Shown one piece after another: positions 53,976 to 63,336 of a stretch of DNA of 64,000 bases. The stretch's first letter is position 1; every line of letters starts with the position of its first letter. The notes beneath the pieces were generated by a model. It had not been told where the DNA came from, did no database searches, and was given only the letters and a program-made list of their open reading frames with translations. Made by a program: the position numbers and the translations under genes. Source of the DNA: Dyella halodurans (GTDB lineage Bacteria > Pseudomonadota > Gammaproteobacteria > Xanthomonadales > Rhodanobacteraceae). The stretch lies in assembly GCF_026283925.1 (NCBI RefSeq), contig NZ_JAPDPF010000005.1, positions 248,001 to 312,000 on the forward strand, read 5' to 3'.

Positions 53976-55034
53976 TTGTTTACCGTTACCCTCCAATCTT
54001 CCGATCGCCATTTCCCGGTCGCGCCGGGCGAAAGCGTGCTGGAAGCCGCGCAGCGCGCCGGCATCGCCTTGCCGTACTCCTGCCGTGCCGGCGTCTGCGG
54101 CAGCTGCAAGGCCAGCTTGCTGAGCGGGCATTGCGTTTATCCGCGCAACCCGCCCGTGGCGCTGAGCGGCACCGCACCGTCCCAGCACGCCATTCTGCTG
54201 TGCCAGGCGGTGCCGACCGAAGACCTGCTGATCGAGGCGCGTGAAGTCACCTCGGTCGAGGACATCATCCGCCGCCAGCTCGATGTCGTGGTGACGCGCA
54301 AATGGAAGTTGGCGCCCGACGTGGTCGGCCTGCAGCTGCAGCCCGCTGCAGGGAAGGCCCGCCTGCAATGGCTGCCCGGCCAGTATCTCGACGTGCTGCT
54401 CGACGACGGACGGCGTCGTCCGTTCTCCATCGCCAATCATCCGCAGGCGGATGGCGCCATCGAGCTGCACGTGCGGCACGTGGCCGGTGGTGGCTTTACC
54501 TCATGGGTGAACGATGGCTTGCAGCTGGGTGATGCGCTGCGCATCGAAGGCCCGTTGGGCACCTTCGTGCCGCGCGAGGACTCGGAACGACCGATGATCT
54601 TCATGGCCGGCGGCACCGGTTTTGCGCCGGTCAAGGCCATCGTCGAACACTTCATCGCGCTGGGTACGCGGCGCCCGATGCACGTGTATTGGGGCGCCCG
54701 CAGCGCGGCGGACCTGTATCTGCGCGAGATGGCCGAAGCCTGGTCGCGCCAGGCGCACGACCTCAGGTTCCAGGCCGTGCTGTCCGACCCGGAGCAGGCA
54801 GCAGGCAGCGGCCTGCGCATGGGACTGGTGCACGAAGCGGTGCTGGAGGATCAGCCCGATCTGTCCGGGCTCGATGTTTATATGAGTGGCCCGCCCGCGA
54901 TGATCGATGCCGGTCGCAAGCTGTTCATCGACGCAGGCCTGTCCGAAAGCCGCCTCTATTACGACTCCTTCGACTATGCGCCGGATGTGTTGGCGCAGAT
55001 TCTCTCGGGGCGCGCCGGCATAGCCGGCTTGTAA
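53976..55034 (+). CDS. 2Fe-2S ferredoxin-NAD(P)H reductase (CDP-glucoseen/phenol hydroxylase type)
   Basis: A 352-residue reductase. The N-terminal plant-type ferredoxin domain holds the cluster ligands C36, C41, C44 and C76 (YSCRAGVCGSC). The FAD domain follows with RRPFSIANHP and the NAD(P) domain with FMAGGTGFAPVKAIVEHF and YMSGPPAMID. It passes electrons from NAD(P)H through FAD to the iron-sulfur cluster for a partner oxygenase or dehydrase not seen nearby. No ATG is available; the TTG at 53976 gives the expected start. Confidence 0.9.
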   Translation: MFTVTLQSSDRHFPVAPGESVLEAAQRAGIALPYSCRAGVCGSCKASLLSGHCVYPRNPPVALSGTAPSQHAILLCQAVPTEDLLIEAREVTSVEDIIRRQLDVVVTRKWKLAPDVVGLQLQPAAGKARLQWLPGQYLDVLLDDGRRRPFSIANHPQADGAIELHVRHVAGGGFTSWVNDGLQLGDALRIEGPLGTFVPREDSERPMIFMAGGTGFAPVKAIVEHFIALGTRRPMHVYWGARSAADLYLREMAEAWSRQAHDLRFQAVLSDPEQAAGSGLRMGLVHEAVLEDQPDLSGLDVYMSGPPAMIDAGRKLFIDAGLSESRLYYDSFDYAPDVLAQILSGRAGIAGL

Positions 55035-55084
55035 GCCGCGTGCGGGCGCCTTATCTCGGGGAGACCCCACCGCGGAGCACGCCC

Positions 55085-55387
55085 ATGGCCAGGCATCATC
55101 GTTATCGCGTCACCGTCGAGCACCTCGCGCCTGCGAAAGAAGGCGATGCGCTGCATGCGCCCCTGCAGTTCGAGGCGACCAACCATGACGAGATCCTGGC
55201 CATCGCCGATCGTCTACGCACGCGGCTGGACTATGGCGACGACGAGGCCGCCCAGCTGGCGATAGGCCTGAAACTCTTTGGCGAAGTCATGCTGAAGCAC
55301 CGCGAGGATGCGCTGTTTGCGCCATTGCGCGAGAGCTTCAGGGCATTCATCGGCGGCCTGAAGCAGCTGCCGGAACGCGAGGGCTGA
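55085..55387 (+). CDS. DUF3861-family protein
   Basis: A small cytoplasmic protein of 100 residues. HHRYRVTVEHL at the start, FEATNHDEILAIADRL in the middle and LFAPLRESFRAFIGGLK at the end are the family pattern. GGAG lies before the ATG. It follows the reductase gene by 50 bases on the same strand. Function unknown. Confidence 0.88.
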   Translation: MARHHRYRVTVEHLAPAKEGDALHAPLQFEATNHDEILAIADRLRTRLDYGDDEAAQLAIGLKLFGEVMLKHREDALFAPLRESFRAFIGGLKQLPEREG

Positions 55388-55417
55388 GCGCCCCCGCGTG
55401 ATGATTCAGCCGGGCCT

Positions 55418-55867
55418 TTACGGGTTCTTGCCCTTGGCCACCGGCAGCTGCGCCTGCTGCCATGCCAGTACGCCACCACCCAGGGTGTAGACCTTGGCGA
55501 AACCGGCCTTGACCAGGCGCTGTGCCGCCTTGCTGCTGGCGCCGCGGCCGTCCTTGTCGATCAGCACCACCGGTACGTCCTTGGCCTTGGCCAAGTCCTT
55601 GTGCTCGGGATCGAACTGGCTCATCGCCACATGGCGCGAGCCCGGCACATGTGCCTTCTCGTAGTCCGCATACGCCGACAAATCCACCATCAGCGGGCCC
55701 TCGCGGTTGATCAGCAGGGTCAGGCCGGCCGGCGTGAGTTCCTTGTACTTGCGGAACAGCGTGAGGATTTCCATCACGATGATCGCCAGCAGCAGGATCA
55801 GGAACAGCGCGGCGAGCGCGAGATGGTTGCCGATGAACTCGGGCAGCTTGTGCAGTACATCGCTCAT
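55418..55867 (-). CDS. Membrane-anchored rhodanese-like protein without cysteine
   Basis: The product of 149 residues has one membrane helix (about 14-36) and a rhodanese domain (LMVDLSAYADYEKAHVPGSRHV, then VVLIDKDGRGASSKAAQRL, VYTLGGGVLAW). The active-site loop, usually C-x-x-G-x-R, reads DKDGRGAS, and the whole protein has no Cys. Sulfur transfer is therefore not possible; a binding or structural role is more likely. Confidence 0.85.
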   Translation of the reverse strand: MSDVLHKLPEFIGNHLALAALFLILLLAIIVMEILTLFRKYKELTPAGLTLLINREGPLMVDLSAYADYEKAHVPGSRHVAMSQFDPEHKDLAKAKDVPVVLIDKDGRGASSKAAQRLVKAGFAKVYTLGGGVLAWQQAQLPVAKGKNP

Positions 55868-55947
55868 TCGAAAGCTTCCGCAGGCGCGGCCACGGCCGCG
55901 CGGATTGAATAGAACGGGCGATTATACGGGCAGAACATCCCCAGGAC

Positions 55948-56361
55948 TTATTGGTGGCTGATATCCGGCAGGCCGCTGACCAGCCACCAGTGCTTGGTTT
56001 CGGGGTCGTAGCGCCATTTCTGTTGGTCGACCACGGTGCGCTCGACCTGGGTGTGGATGTTCACCATGTTGATCTGGACGACCTGGGTGACTTCGTTCTC
56101 GGCGCCGGGCGCGGCACCCTTGCCCTCGTCGTAGCCGGTGACCTTGTACATGTCATAGCGCGCCATTTCGAGCGACGACGGTGGATGGGCCTCGCGGACC
56201 TTCGGATCGACAAACTGGTACGCCGAGGCGAAGTCGCCCCAGCGCACGACGCTCGCGTAAGCCGTAAGCGTGTTGGTAAGGGAATAGTTGCGCTGGTCGC
56301 TTTTGCAACCGCCGATGAGCAGCGCGGCAAGCGCAGTGAGCAGGATCAGGATACGGCGCAT
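55948..56361 (-). CDS. Small lipoprotein
   Basis: The protein (137 residues) has a signal peptide with lipobox LIGGC (Cys19) and a soluble domain with LTAYASVVRWGDFASAYQFVDP and a C-terminal KWRYDPETKHWWLVSGLP, resembling NTF2-like or DUF4878-type lipoproteins. GGGGAAG precedes the ATG at 56361. No catalytic residues can be named. Confidence 0.78.
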   Translation of the reverse strand: MRRILILLTALAALLIGGCKSDQRNYSLTNTLTAYASVVRWGDFASAYQFVDPKVREAHPPSSLEMARYDMYKVTGYDEGKGAAPGAENEVTQVVQINMVNIHTQVERTVVDQQKWRYDPETKHWWLVSGLPDISHQ

Positions 56362-56413
56362 CAAGGCTTCCCCCAGGACAGTGGGTGCATTGTGCCGCAA
56401 TCCCGGAGGCTCT

Positions 56414-56896
56414 TCATACGGCGTCGGCCGGCCGCCGCTTGGCCACAAAACGTGCTGCGAGCGTCGCCGCCGGGCGGTCGCCGGTGCCGGGCACGTGGCA
56501 GCTCACCTCGATGCGGGCGCGGCCGCGCGCGGCCAGGGTATCGAAGAAGGTGGCCCAGTTCGCGCCATCGGCCAGTCGCGCCTCGCTGTGGAAATCCGAC
56601 CATACCGGCTCGAGATAGCGCACCGTCGACTCGCCCACGAACACATCGCAGTCCAGCCCGCGCATGCGCAGCTCCAACTCGACCAGGCCCCAGCCGGTAA
56701 TCGTCATCACGCTGACCAGGCTGCCGCCGAAGGCGCAGCCCTTGTCGTTGACGTTGGGCACCAGCGGGGCGGCGATGGCCAGGTGCTGCTCATCGCAGCC
56801 CTGGAATTGCAGGTCCATGTTCATTGCCAGCGGGATTTCATCGCGTATGAAGCCGACCAGCTTGCGGGCCACGGTTTGTCGTTCGTTACTGCTCAT
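56414..56896 (-). CDS. YiiD C-terminal type hotdog thioesterase
   Basis: A 160-residue hotdog protein with CDEQHLAIAAPLVPNVNDKGCAFGGSLVSVM (in parts: APLVPNVNDKGCAFGGSL), the signature of the YiiD_C putative thioesterase family. FVGESTVRYLEPV lies on the central sheet. The acyl substrate is unknown. It ends 53 bases before the lipoprotein gene on the same strand. Confidence 0.86.
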   Translation of the reverse strand: MSSNERQTVARKLVGFIRDEIPLAMNMDLQFQGCDEQHLAIAAPLVPNVNDKGCAFGGSLVSVMTITGWGLVELELRMRGLDCDVFVGESTVRYLEPVWSDFHSEARLADGANWATFFDTLAARGRARIEVSCHVPGTGDRPAATLAARFVAKRRPADAV

Positions 56897-57001
56897 CGGT
56901 ATCGGGTGGGCTCAGGGGAACGCCTAGTGTACCCACCCCAGCGAAAGCATCCCCAGGGTCGCGCGGCCGCTACACTGCCCAGGCTTTCCAGGGAGGTGGC
57001 C

Positions 57002-57769
57002 ATGAGCGTGCGACAGTCGACTTCGGAGCCCGCGCTGGGCGGGCACACGGTGGTCATCACGCGCCCAGCGGGTACCGGTTCGTCCATGGCGCGCCAGGTG
57101 CGCCGCTTTGGCGGGGTGCCGTTCCTGCTGCCGGGATTGTCGCTGCGCGAGGTGGCTGACCCTGCGCAGGCTGCCGTAGCGCTGGCCGCAGCGCTCCAAG
57201 ACGACCTGCTGGTGTTCACCAGCCCCGCGGCGGTGCGCTTCGCCACCCGCCTGGCGTCGCTCCGTACGCATGCGACTGTGCTGGCGGTGGGACAGGGCAC
57301 CGCGCGCGCGCTGCGTTTGCATGGGGTGAGCGAGCCATTCGCGCCGACGCAGCGGCAGGACAGCGAGGGGCTGCTGGATCATCCAGCCCTCGCTGATCTG
57401 CGCGGCAAGCGCGTCGCCTTGATTGGTGCGGCGGGTGGCCGCGGCGTGCTCCGCACCGAACTCGCGGCACGGGCTGCGCAATTGCGCGAGGTTCATGTGT
57501 ACCGGCGTGCGGCGCCCCGCTGGCAGAAGCGTCAGCTCGGCGCGGTCGCAGCCTTGCCGGCCGATGCGCGCGTGCTGCTGTCTAGCGCCGAGGCGCTGGG
57601 CTGTTTGCGTGATGGCTTGCCCGCGAAGGCTTACGCGGCGCTGAGCAGTGCCATTGCGGTGGTCAGTAGCGAGCGGCTGGCCGAGGTTGCCCGCGAGGCG
57701 GGCTTCAAGCGCGTGGTGGTGGCTGCGTCGGCGATGGCAGCGGACCTGCTGGAAGCGGCGGCGCGCTGA
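57002..57769 (+). CDS. hemD: Uroporphyrinogen-III synthase
   Basis: The 255-residue protein has the two-lobed HemD layout: VVITRPAGTGSSMARQVRRFGGVPFLLPGLSL, LVFTSPAAVRFATRL, VLAVGQGTARALRLHGV and DLRGKRVALIGAAGGRGVL. It closes and inverts ring D of hydroxymethylbilane in heme and siroheme synthesis. GGGAGGTGGCC precedes the ATG. hemX and hemY follow, the usual order. Confidence 0.92.
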   Translation: MSVRQSTSEPALGGHTVVITRPAGTGSSMARQVRRFGGVPFLLPGLSLREVADPAQAAVALAAALQDDLLVFTSPAAVRFATRLASLRTHATVLAVGQGTARALRLHGVSEPFAPTQRQDSEGLLDHPALADLRGKRVALIGAAGGRGVLRTELAARAAQLREVHVYRRAAPRWQKRQLGAVAALPADARVLLSSAEALGCLRDGLPAKAYAALSSAIAVVSSERLAEVAREAGFKRVVVAASAMAADLLEAAAR

Positions 57770-57898
57770 GGGTTCGGCGCATGCCTTGCAAGGCTGCGCC
57801 AAGGCCACGAGTTTGTCGATCGACGACACGCGGTACGTCGATATGGACTCGCGCCTTCACGAACACTTGATTCGAGTCCCGCATCCCAGGCTGTTAGC

Positions 57899-59014
57899 AT
57901 GTCGCGCATGAGCCAAGACGACTCCATCCCCAGCCACAGCGCGTCCGCAGGCCCTGCCGCGCCATCCTCGTCCTCCCGCGCCACGCGCGCCACGGCACCT
58001 GCACGCGGCGGCGGCACCCTCGCGGTCGCCCTGCTGCTTTCGCTGGTGGCGGTGGGTGGTGCCGGCTACGTCGGTTGGCGCCAGTGGCAGCAGGAGCAGG
58101 GCCGTGCGGCGGGCAGTGAAGCGATCGCTGGCATGAAGCAGCGCCTGGACAGCCTGGAAAGCGCCTTCACGGCAAGCGACAGCGAACGCAACTTGTTGCG
58201 CCAGCGCCTCGGCGATGCGGACCAGGTCAATCGTTCGCTGCGCGAGGAATTGCTGAGCCAGGCCGAGCGCACGCGCAACCTCGAGGATGCGGTGACCAAG
58301 CTCTCGGAAAAGACGCTTTCGGCCCATGACGCCATGCTGCTCGATGAAACCGAATCGCTGTTGCGCATGGCGAAGGAGCGTTACGAGTTGTTCCACGATG
58401 CACAGGGCGCGGCGGCGGCGTATGCGATTGCCGACCAGACCCTGGCGGCGGTGGACGATGGTGCGTTTTCCGGCCTGCGCCAGAGCATCGCTGCCGAACG
58501 CGAGGCGCTGGCGAAGAGTCAGCCGGTCAGTGTGAGCGCCTCGCTGGGGGCCTTGACCAGCCTGCGCGCGGCCATGACCGACCTGCCGCTCAGGCCACTG
58601 GATACACCCGCGTCGGGTTCGAGCAGCGGAAGCTGGACGCGCATCGTTGCCGCGCTCAATAACGTCGTGAAGGTGCAACGGACCAATGGTGCGCCCTTGT
58701 CGGTGGCGGACGCGCGGTTTGCACGCGAGCTGGCGGGGATCGATCTGGCCCAGGCCCAGGCAGCGCTGCTCGCGTCCGATCACGATGCCTATGTCGCTGC
58801 GCTCAAGCGCGCCGATGCGGGCATTGCTGCCCAGTTCGACGAGAAGTCACCTGCGGTGAAGCAGGCGCGCGAGCAACTGGCGAGCCTGATCGCGCAACAG
58901 CCGACCACGCCGGTGCAACTGGGCGCCGCGTTGAGCGAATTGCGCAACCTGCGTTCGGTACACGCGCTGAAGCCCGCCAGCGGCACCAGCGCGCCGGCCG
59001 GGGCCAAGCCATGA
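57899..59014 (+). CDS. hemX: HemX, membrane protein of the hem cluster
   Basis: A protein of 371 residues with a Ser/Ala-rich cytoplasmic start, one membrane helix (about 40-60), a coiled coil (about 75-150) and the HemX domain (LLDETESLLRMAKERYELFHDAQGAAAAY in parts). HemX proteins are often labelled uroporphyrin methyltransferases but have no SAM motif, and none is seen here. They are thought to organise heme enzymes at the membrane. A second ATG at 57908 is possible. Confidence 0.92.
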   Translation: MSRMSQDDSIPSHSASAGPAAPSSSSRATRATAPARGGGTLAVALLLSLVAVGGAGYVGWRQWQQEQGRAAGSEAIAGMKQRLDSLESAFTASDSERNLLRQRLGDADQVNRSLREELLSQAERTRNLEDAVTKLSEKTLSAHDAMLLDETESLLRMAKERYELFHDAQGAAAAYAIADQTLAAVDDGAFSGLRQSIAAEREALAKSQPVSVSASLGALTSLRAAMTDLPLRPLDTPASGSSSGSWTRIVAALNNVVKVQRTNGAPLSVADARFARELAGIDLAQAQAALLASDHDAYVAALKRADAGIAAQFDEKSPAVKQAREQLASLIAQQPTTPVQLGAALSELRNLRSVHALKPASGTSAPAGAKP

Positions 59015-60267
59015 AGTTGTGGCGCTGGATCCTGCTGCTGGTGATCCTGGCGGCGCTCGCTGCATTCGGTTGGCATTGGGTGGCGGAAGACCCAGGCTAC
59101 GTGATGGTGCAGTTGCGCGGCTGGCAGGCGGAAACCACCGTCGTCGCCGCGGTGGTCAGCTTGCTGGTAGCGTGGGGATTGCTGAGTGCGCTGTGGTTCC
59201 TGCTGCGCTGGCCGTTCGGTGCGTTTTCGCGCCGGCATCGCCGCATCAGCCGCCATCGCATGCGCGAAGGCCTGATAGCCCTGATGGAAGGCCGTCACGG
59301 CGATGCCGAGCGCGACCTGCATCGGGCCTCGCGACTGGACGCCTTGCGTGCACCGGCCCTGCTCGCTGCCGCCGAGGCCGCGTCCCGCCGCGGCGAGAAC
59401 AGCCGTGCACTGGCCACGCTGGACGAGGCGGGCCAGGTCGCGCCGCGCGCCGCCCGCGTGCTGCGGGCCCGGGTGCTTCGACGCGACGGCAAGGCGGCAG
59501 AAGCGGTGAATCTGCTGGCCCCCGAAGCCGACAATGGCAATCTCACCCCGGGTGGCTGGCGCGAGCTGGCGCTGGCATCGCTGGCCAGCGGCGACACGCG
59601 GCGCGCCCGCCAGGCCCTGGAGCCGCTGCAGAAGAGCGGTGCGTTTGGCATCCGTGGCTTCGCCGCGCTCGAGGGACAGGTGCTTGCCGCCTCCCTGCGC
59701 GCGGCGCCGGATGCAGCAGCGCTCAATACCTTGTGGTCGCAACTGCCCAAGGCACAGCGACGAGTACCTGCGGCGATCGACGCGTATGCGCGTCGCGCGG
59801 CCGGCTTCGGCATGGTCTTGCCGGCGATGGACGAAGTCGAATCCGCGCTGCGTCGTGAATGGTCGCCGCTGCTGATCGAAACCTATGGCGCCCTGGGTGG
59901 CGACGACCTGGAAGCGCGCCTGCGTCGCGCCGAGTCCTGGCTGGATGCGCATCCCAACGATGCCGCGCTCCTGCTCACGCTCGGTCGCATGTGTGCGCGA
60001 CTGAAACTATGGGGCAAGGCCACGTCCTTCCTGCAACGTTCGCTGGCGCTGTCACCGACGAGTGCTGCGTGGGAAGCGCTTGGTGATGTGCATGCCGGCC
60101 AGGACGATGCGGCGCTGGCCCAGCGCTGCTATCGCAATGCCTTGGCGCTGGCGCGCGGCGAATCGATCGAACCGCTGCCGCAGGACGGACGCTCCACCAG
60201 GTTGGACACGCGTCCCATCGCGGTGGAAGAACGCAGCGAGCACGGCGTGCCGCGGCTGCCCGAGTAA
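59011..60267 (+). CDS. hemY: HemY, TPR-containing membrane protein
   Basis: The 418-residue protein has two N-terminal membrane helices (about 5-20 and 43-67), the HemY_N pattern EDPGYVMVQLRGWQAETTV and a TPR solenoid (RHRMREGLIALMEGRHGDAERDL, AWEALGDVHAGQDDAALAQRCYRNAL in parts). It overlaps hemX by four bases (ATGA). It is the gammaproteobacterial HemY, not the oxygen-dependent oxidase of the same name. Confidence 0.94.
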   Translation: MKLWRWILLLVILAALAAFGWHWVAEDPGYVMVQLRGWQAETTVVAAVVSLLVAWGLLSALWFLLRWPFGAFSRRHRRISRHRMREGLIALMEGRHGDAERDLHRASRLDALRAPALLAAAEAASRRGENSRALATLDEAGQVAPRAARVLRARVLRRDGKAAEAVNLLAPEADNGNLTPGGWRELALASLASGDTRRARQALEPLQKSGAFGIRGFAALEGQVLAASLRAAPDAAALNTLWSQLPKAQRRVPAAIDAYARRAAGFGMVLPAMDEVESALRREWSPLLIETYGALGGDDLEARLRRAESWLDAHPNDAALLLTLGRMCARLKLWGKATSFLQRSLALSPTSAAWEALGDVHAGQDDAALAQRCYRNALALARGESIEPLPQDGRSTRLDTRPIAVEERSEHGVPRLPE

Positions 60268-60276
60268 GGTCACCAA

Positions 60277-60296
60277 GGAGCCTGTTCAAAGGCTCC
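60277..60296 (+). terminator. Weak hairpin after hemY
   Basis: GGAGCC and GGCTCC pair around an eight-base loop ten bases after the stop. Short and lacking a U tract, it is a possible end of the hem transcript only. Confidence 0.35.
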
Positions 60297-60348
60297 ACAG
60301 CGCCAAGTGTCTGCAGCGCTTACGATGTGTTTGGGGCCCTTCCTCCTA

Positions 60349-60369
60349 GTCATCCCAGCGAAGGCTGGG
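60349..60369. repeat. Half of REP-like element
   Basis: GTCATCCCAGCGAAGGCTGG matches the arm at 25635-25654 except for one base. A degenerate inverted partner (CTGAGATGAC) lies at 60461-60470. It sits between the hem operon and the FUSC gene, again outside coding sequence. Confidence 0.6.
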
Positions 60370-60474
60370 GTCCCGCGACTTGCTCTGCTTTACCGCAACC
60401 CATCACCGTGCCAAAGGCACTGTATCCCTGCTTGACCAGCCGTTCGGCTGTTGAGAGCCGCTGAGATGACGGTA

Positions 60475-61053
60475 CTAGGCATCAGACGCACGCGGGCGCA
60501 TCCAGCGCGCCTGCAGGCGCTCGCCAATGCCCACGATCACCAGTGCGCAAGCGATGCCGAGCGCCACTTCGCCGATGCGGGTGAGCGCGATGATCCAGAA
60601 CGTCCCGGTATGCGGCACCAGCATCACGATGGTGGTGGTGCTGCCGCTGAGCCGCCCGGCGCTGCCGACGCCGAACAACCAGCAGGCGGTGATGGCAACC
60701 ACGATGGCTGCTGCGTAGGCCAGATAGGTTTCGCCGCCGATCAAGGTGGCGCCCAGGCCCGCGATACCACCGACCAGGGCGCCGATGATCTGGTCGCGCG
60801 ACGAGGCACGGGTATCGAGATAGTTCTGCTGGGTCACCGCGATGCTGGTCAGTGCGGCCCAGAAAGCCTGCTGGGTATGCAGCAGCAAGCCGAGGCCGTA
60901 GGCCGAACTGGCGGCGATCAGTGCGAGCAAGGCCAGCCACAGGCCCTGCACCGCCCGGTGTGTCCACGGCAGGCGACGATAAATCGTCGCCACGCCTTCC
61001 TGAAAGCCCAGCAGTTGGCGCAGATTTTCGCGCAGGGACAGGTTGTCGCTCAT
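60475..61053 (-). CDS. FUSC-family membrane protein
   Basis: The protein (192 residues) has about five membrane helices. QAFWAALTSIAVTQQNYLDTRASSRDQIIGALVGG (in parts) and TTTIVMLVPHTGTFWIIALTRIGEVALGI are the FUSC signatures seen in aromatic-acid and polyamine exporters. The length corresponds to a single module without the cytoplasmic part. The ATG at 61053 is six bases from GGAG. It lies 34 bases after uvrD and is likely cotranscribed. Confidence 0.88.
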   Translation of the reverse strand: MSDNLSLRENLRQLLGFQEGVATIYRRLPWTHRAVQGLWLALLALIAASSAYGLGLLLHTQQAFWAALTSIAVTQQNYLDTRASSRDQIIGALVGGIAGLGATLIGGETYLAYAAAIVVAITACWLFGVGSAGRLSGSTTTIVMLVPHTGTFWIIALTRIGEVALGIACALVIVGIGERLQARWMRPRASDA

Positions 61054-61087
61054 GGTCACTCCGTGCCGCGCATGGATGGCAAGGTGG

Positions 61088-63283
61088 CTACACCGGCGTC
61101 AGGTTGGCATACGCGTAGACCAGCCACTTGCTGCCGCTGCTGGAGAAATTCACCTGGATGCGCGTATGCGCGCCGCTGCCTTCCGCGCTGACCACTACGC
61201 CTTCGCCGAAGCTGGGATGGCTGACGCGCTGGCCCAGTTGCAGCGGCATGCTTTCCTGCAGCGAGCTGGACGCCGCGCCGGGTCGTGCGCCGTACAGCGG
61301 GCGACTCACCTGCACGCGCGGACGCACTTCGTCGATCAGCTCCGGGGGAATCTCGGCGAGAAAGCGCGAAGGACGCGCCAGCATCTCGGTGCCGTGCATG
61401 CGGCGTGATTCGGCATGGGTAATGAACAACCGTTCGCGCGCGCGGGTGATGCCCACGTAGGCGAGGCGGCGTTCTTCCTCCAGGCGACCCTCGTCTTCCA
61501 CCGAGCGCTGGCTGGGGAACAGGCCTTCCTCCATGCCGACCAGGAACACGATCGGAAACTCCAGGCCCTTGGCCGAATGCAGCGTCATCAGTTGCACGCA
61601 GTCATCCCAGGCTTCGCCCTGGCCCTCGCCGGCTTCCAGCGCGGCATGCGAGAGGAAGGCGGACAGTTCGCTCAGGCCGGCGTCGATATCGTCCTGGGTG
61701 AGCTCGAAACGACTGGCCACGTTGACCAGTTCGTCCAGGTTCTCCACGCGTGACTCGGCGTTGCCGCGGCTGTCCTTCTCGTAGAAGTCGCGCAGGCCGG
61801 TCTGGGTGATGGCGTGATCGATCTGCTCGGCCAGTGCCAGTGCATCGCCGACGCCGGTGCCGGCAAACGCGCGGGCCATGTCGTCGATCAGTACCAGGAA
61901 AGCCTTGACCGCATTCTTGGCGCGGCCAGCCAGTTCCTGGCCGCCGCCGAGTTCGCCCAGCGTGGCTTCCCACATCGAACTGTTTTCGGCGCGGGCGCGT
62001 CGACGCAGCACGTCGAGCGTGCGGTCGCCGATGCCGCGCGGCGGGGTGTTCACCGCGCGCTCGAACGCGGCATCGTCATGGCGATTGGACGACAGGCGCA
62101 GGTAGGCCAGTGCGTCCTTGATTTCCGCGCGGTCGAAGAAGCGCTGGCCGCCATAGACGCGGAAGCGGATATCGCGCTGCATCAGCTGTTCCTCGAAATT
62201 GCGCGACTGCGCATTCGAGCGATACAGGATGGCGCAATCGCGCGCATCGCCGTGTTCGGCAATGTACTCGCGGATGCGCTCGACCACGAAGCGCGCCTCG
62301 TCCTGCTCGTTGTACGCCGCATACAGGGCGATGCGCTCGCCTTCGCCGCCATCGGTCCACAGCTGCTTGCCGAGGCGGCCGCCATTGCGCGCGATCACGC
62401 TGTTGGCGGCCTTCAGGATGGTCGAGGTGGAGCGGTAGTTCTGTTCCAGCTTGATCGTCTTCGAGCCGGGGAAATCGCGCAGGAATTGCTGCACGTTTTC
62501 CACCTTGGCGCCGCGCCAGCCGTAGATGGCCTGGTCGTCGTCGCCGACCACGAAGACCTGGCCGGTGTTGCCGGCAAGTACGCGGATCCAGGCGTACTGC
62601 AGCGAGTTGGTGTCCTGGAATTCGTCGATCAGCAGATAGCGCCAGCGTTCGCGGTAGTGCTCGAGTACTTGCGGGTTGCGCAGCCACAGTTCGTGTGCAC
62701 GCAGCAGCAGCTCGGCGAAATCGACCAGGCCGGCGCGGCGGCAGGCATCCTCGTAGGCCTGGTAGATCTGCACCAGGGTACGTGTCATCGGGTGATCGCG
62801 ATGCTCGACATTGTCCGGTCGCTTGCCTTCGTCCTTCCAGCTGTTGATCTGCCAGGTCGCCTGGCGCGGCGGGAAGCGCGACTCGTCCAGCCCCAGTCCG
62901 GTGATCACCCGCTTGACGATGCGCTGCTGGTCGTCCGCGTCGAGTATCTGGAAACCCTCGGGCAGCCCTGCCTCGCGCCAGTGACGGCGCAGCAGGCGAT
63001 GAGCGATGCCGTGGAAGGTGCCCACGGTGAGGCCTTGCGTACCGCCAGGGATCAGTTGATCCAGGCGCGCGCGCATCTCGCCGGCGGCCTTGTTGGTGAA
63101 GGTGACGGCAAGAATCGCCCACGGCGGCACCTGCTCAACCTGGGTGAGCCAGCCAATCCGGTGCGTGAGCACGCGGGTCTTGCCGGAGCCGGCGCCGGCG
63201 AGCACGAGGTAATGGCCGGGCGGGGCGCAGACCGCTTCGCGCTGCGCGTCGTTGAGCTTGTCGATCAGGTGCGAGACATCCAT
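61088..63283 (-). CDS. uvrD: DNA helicase II UvrD
   Basis: A 731-residue superfamily 1 helicase. Walker A LAGAGSGKT lies at 29-37; VTFTNKAAGEMR, LLIDEFQDTNSLQ, VVGDDDQAIYGWRGA, EQNYRSTSTIL, LMTLHSAKGLEF and RRLAYVGITRARERLF are helicase motifs Ia to VI in order. It unwinds DNA in mismatch and excision repair. The ATG at 63283 (MDVSHLIDKLNDAQREAV) matches the family start; 63292 is an alternative. Confidence 0.97.
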   Translation of the reverse strand: MDVSHLIDKLNDAQREAVCAPPGHYLVLAGAGSGKTRVLTHRIGWLTQVEQVPPWAILAVTFTNKAAGEMRARLDQLIPGGTQGLTVGTFHGIAHRLLRRHWREAGLPEGFQILDADDQQRIVKRVITGLGLDESRFPPRQATWQINSWKDEGKRPDNVEHRDHPMTRTLVQIYQAYEDACRRAGLVDFAELLLRAHELWLRNPQVLEHYRERWRYLLIDEFQDTNSLQYAWIRVLAGNTGQVFVVGDDDQAIYGWRGAKVENVQQFLRDFPGSKTIKLEQNYRSTSTILKAANSVIARNGGRLGKQLWTDGGEGERIALYAAYNEQDEARFVVERIREYIAEHGDARDCAILYRSNAQSRNFEEQLMQRDIRFRVYGGQRFFDRAEIKDALAYLRLSSNRHDDAAFERAVNTPPRGIGDRTLDVLRRRARAENSSMWEATLGELGGGQELAGRAKNAVKAFLVLIDDMARAFAGTGVGDALALAEQIDHAITQTGLRDFYEKDSRGNAESRVENLDELVNVASRFELTQDDIDAGLSELSAFLSHAALEAGEGQGEAWDDCVQLMTLHSAKGLEFPIVFLVGMEEGLFPSQRSVEDEGRLEEERRLAYVGITRARERLFITHAESRRMHGTEMLARPSRFLAEIPPELIDEVRPRVQVSRPLYGARPGAASSSLQESMPLQLGQRVSHPSFGEGVVVSAEGSGAHTRIQVNFSSSGSKWLVYAYANLTPV

Positions 63284-63336
63284 CCGGAGCATTGTACCGG
63301 GGTGGTCAAGCGGCGGGCTTTTTGGGTGGGGAAGCG

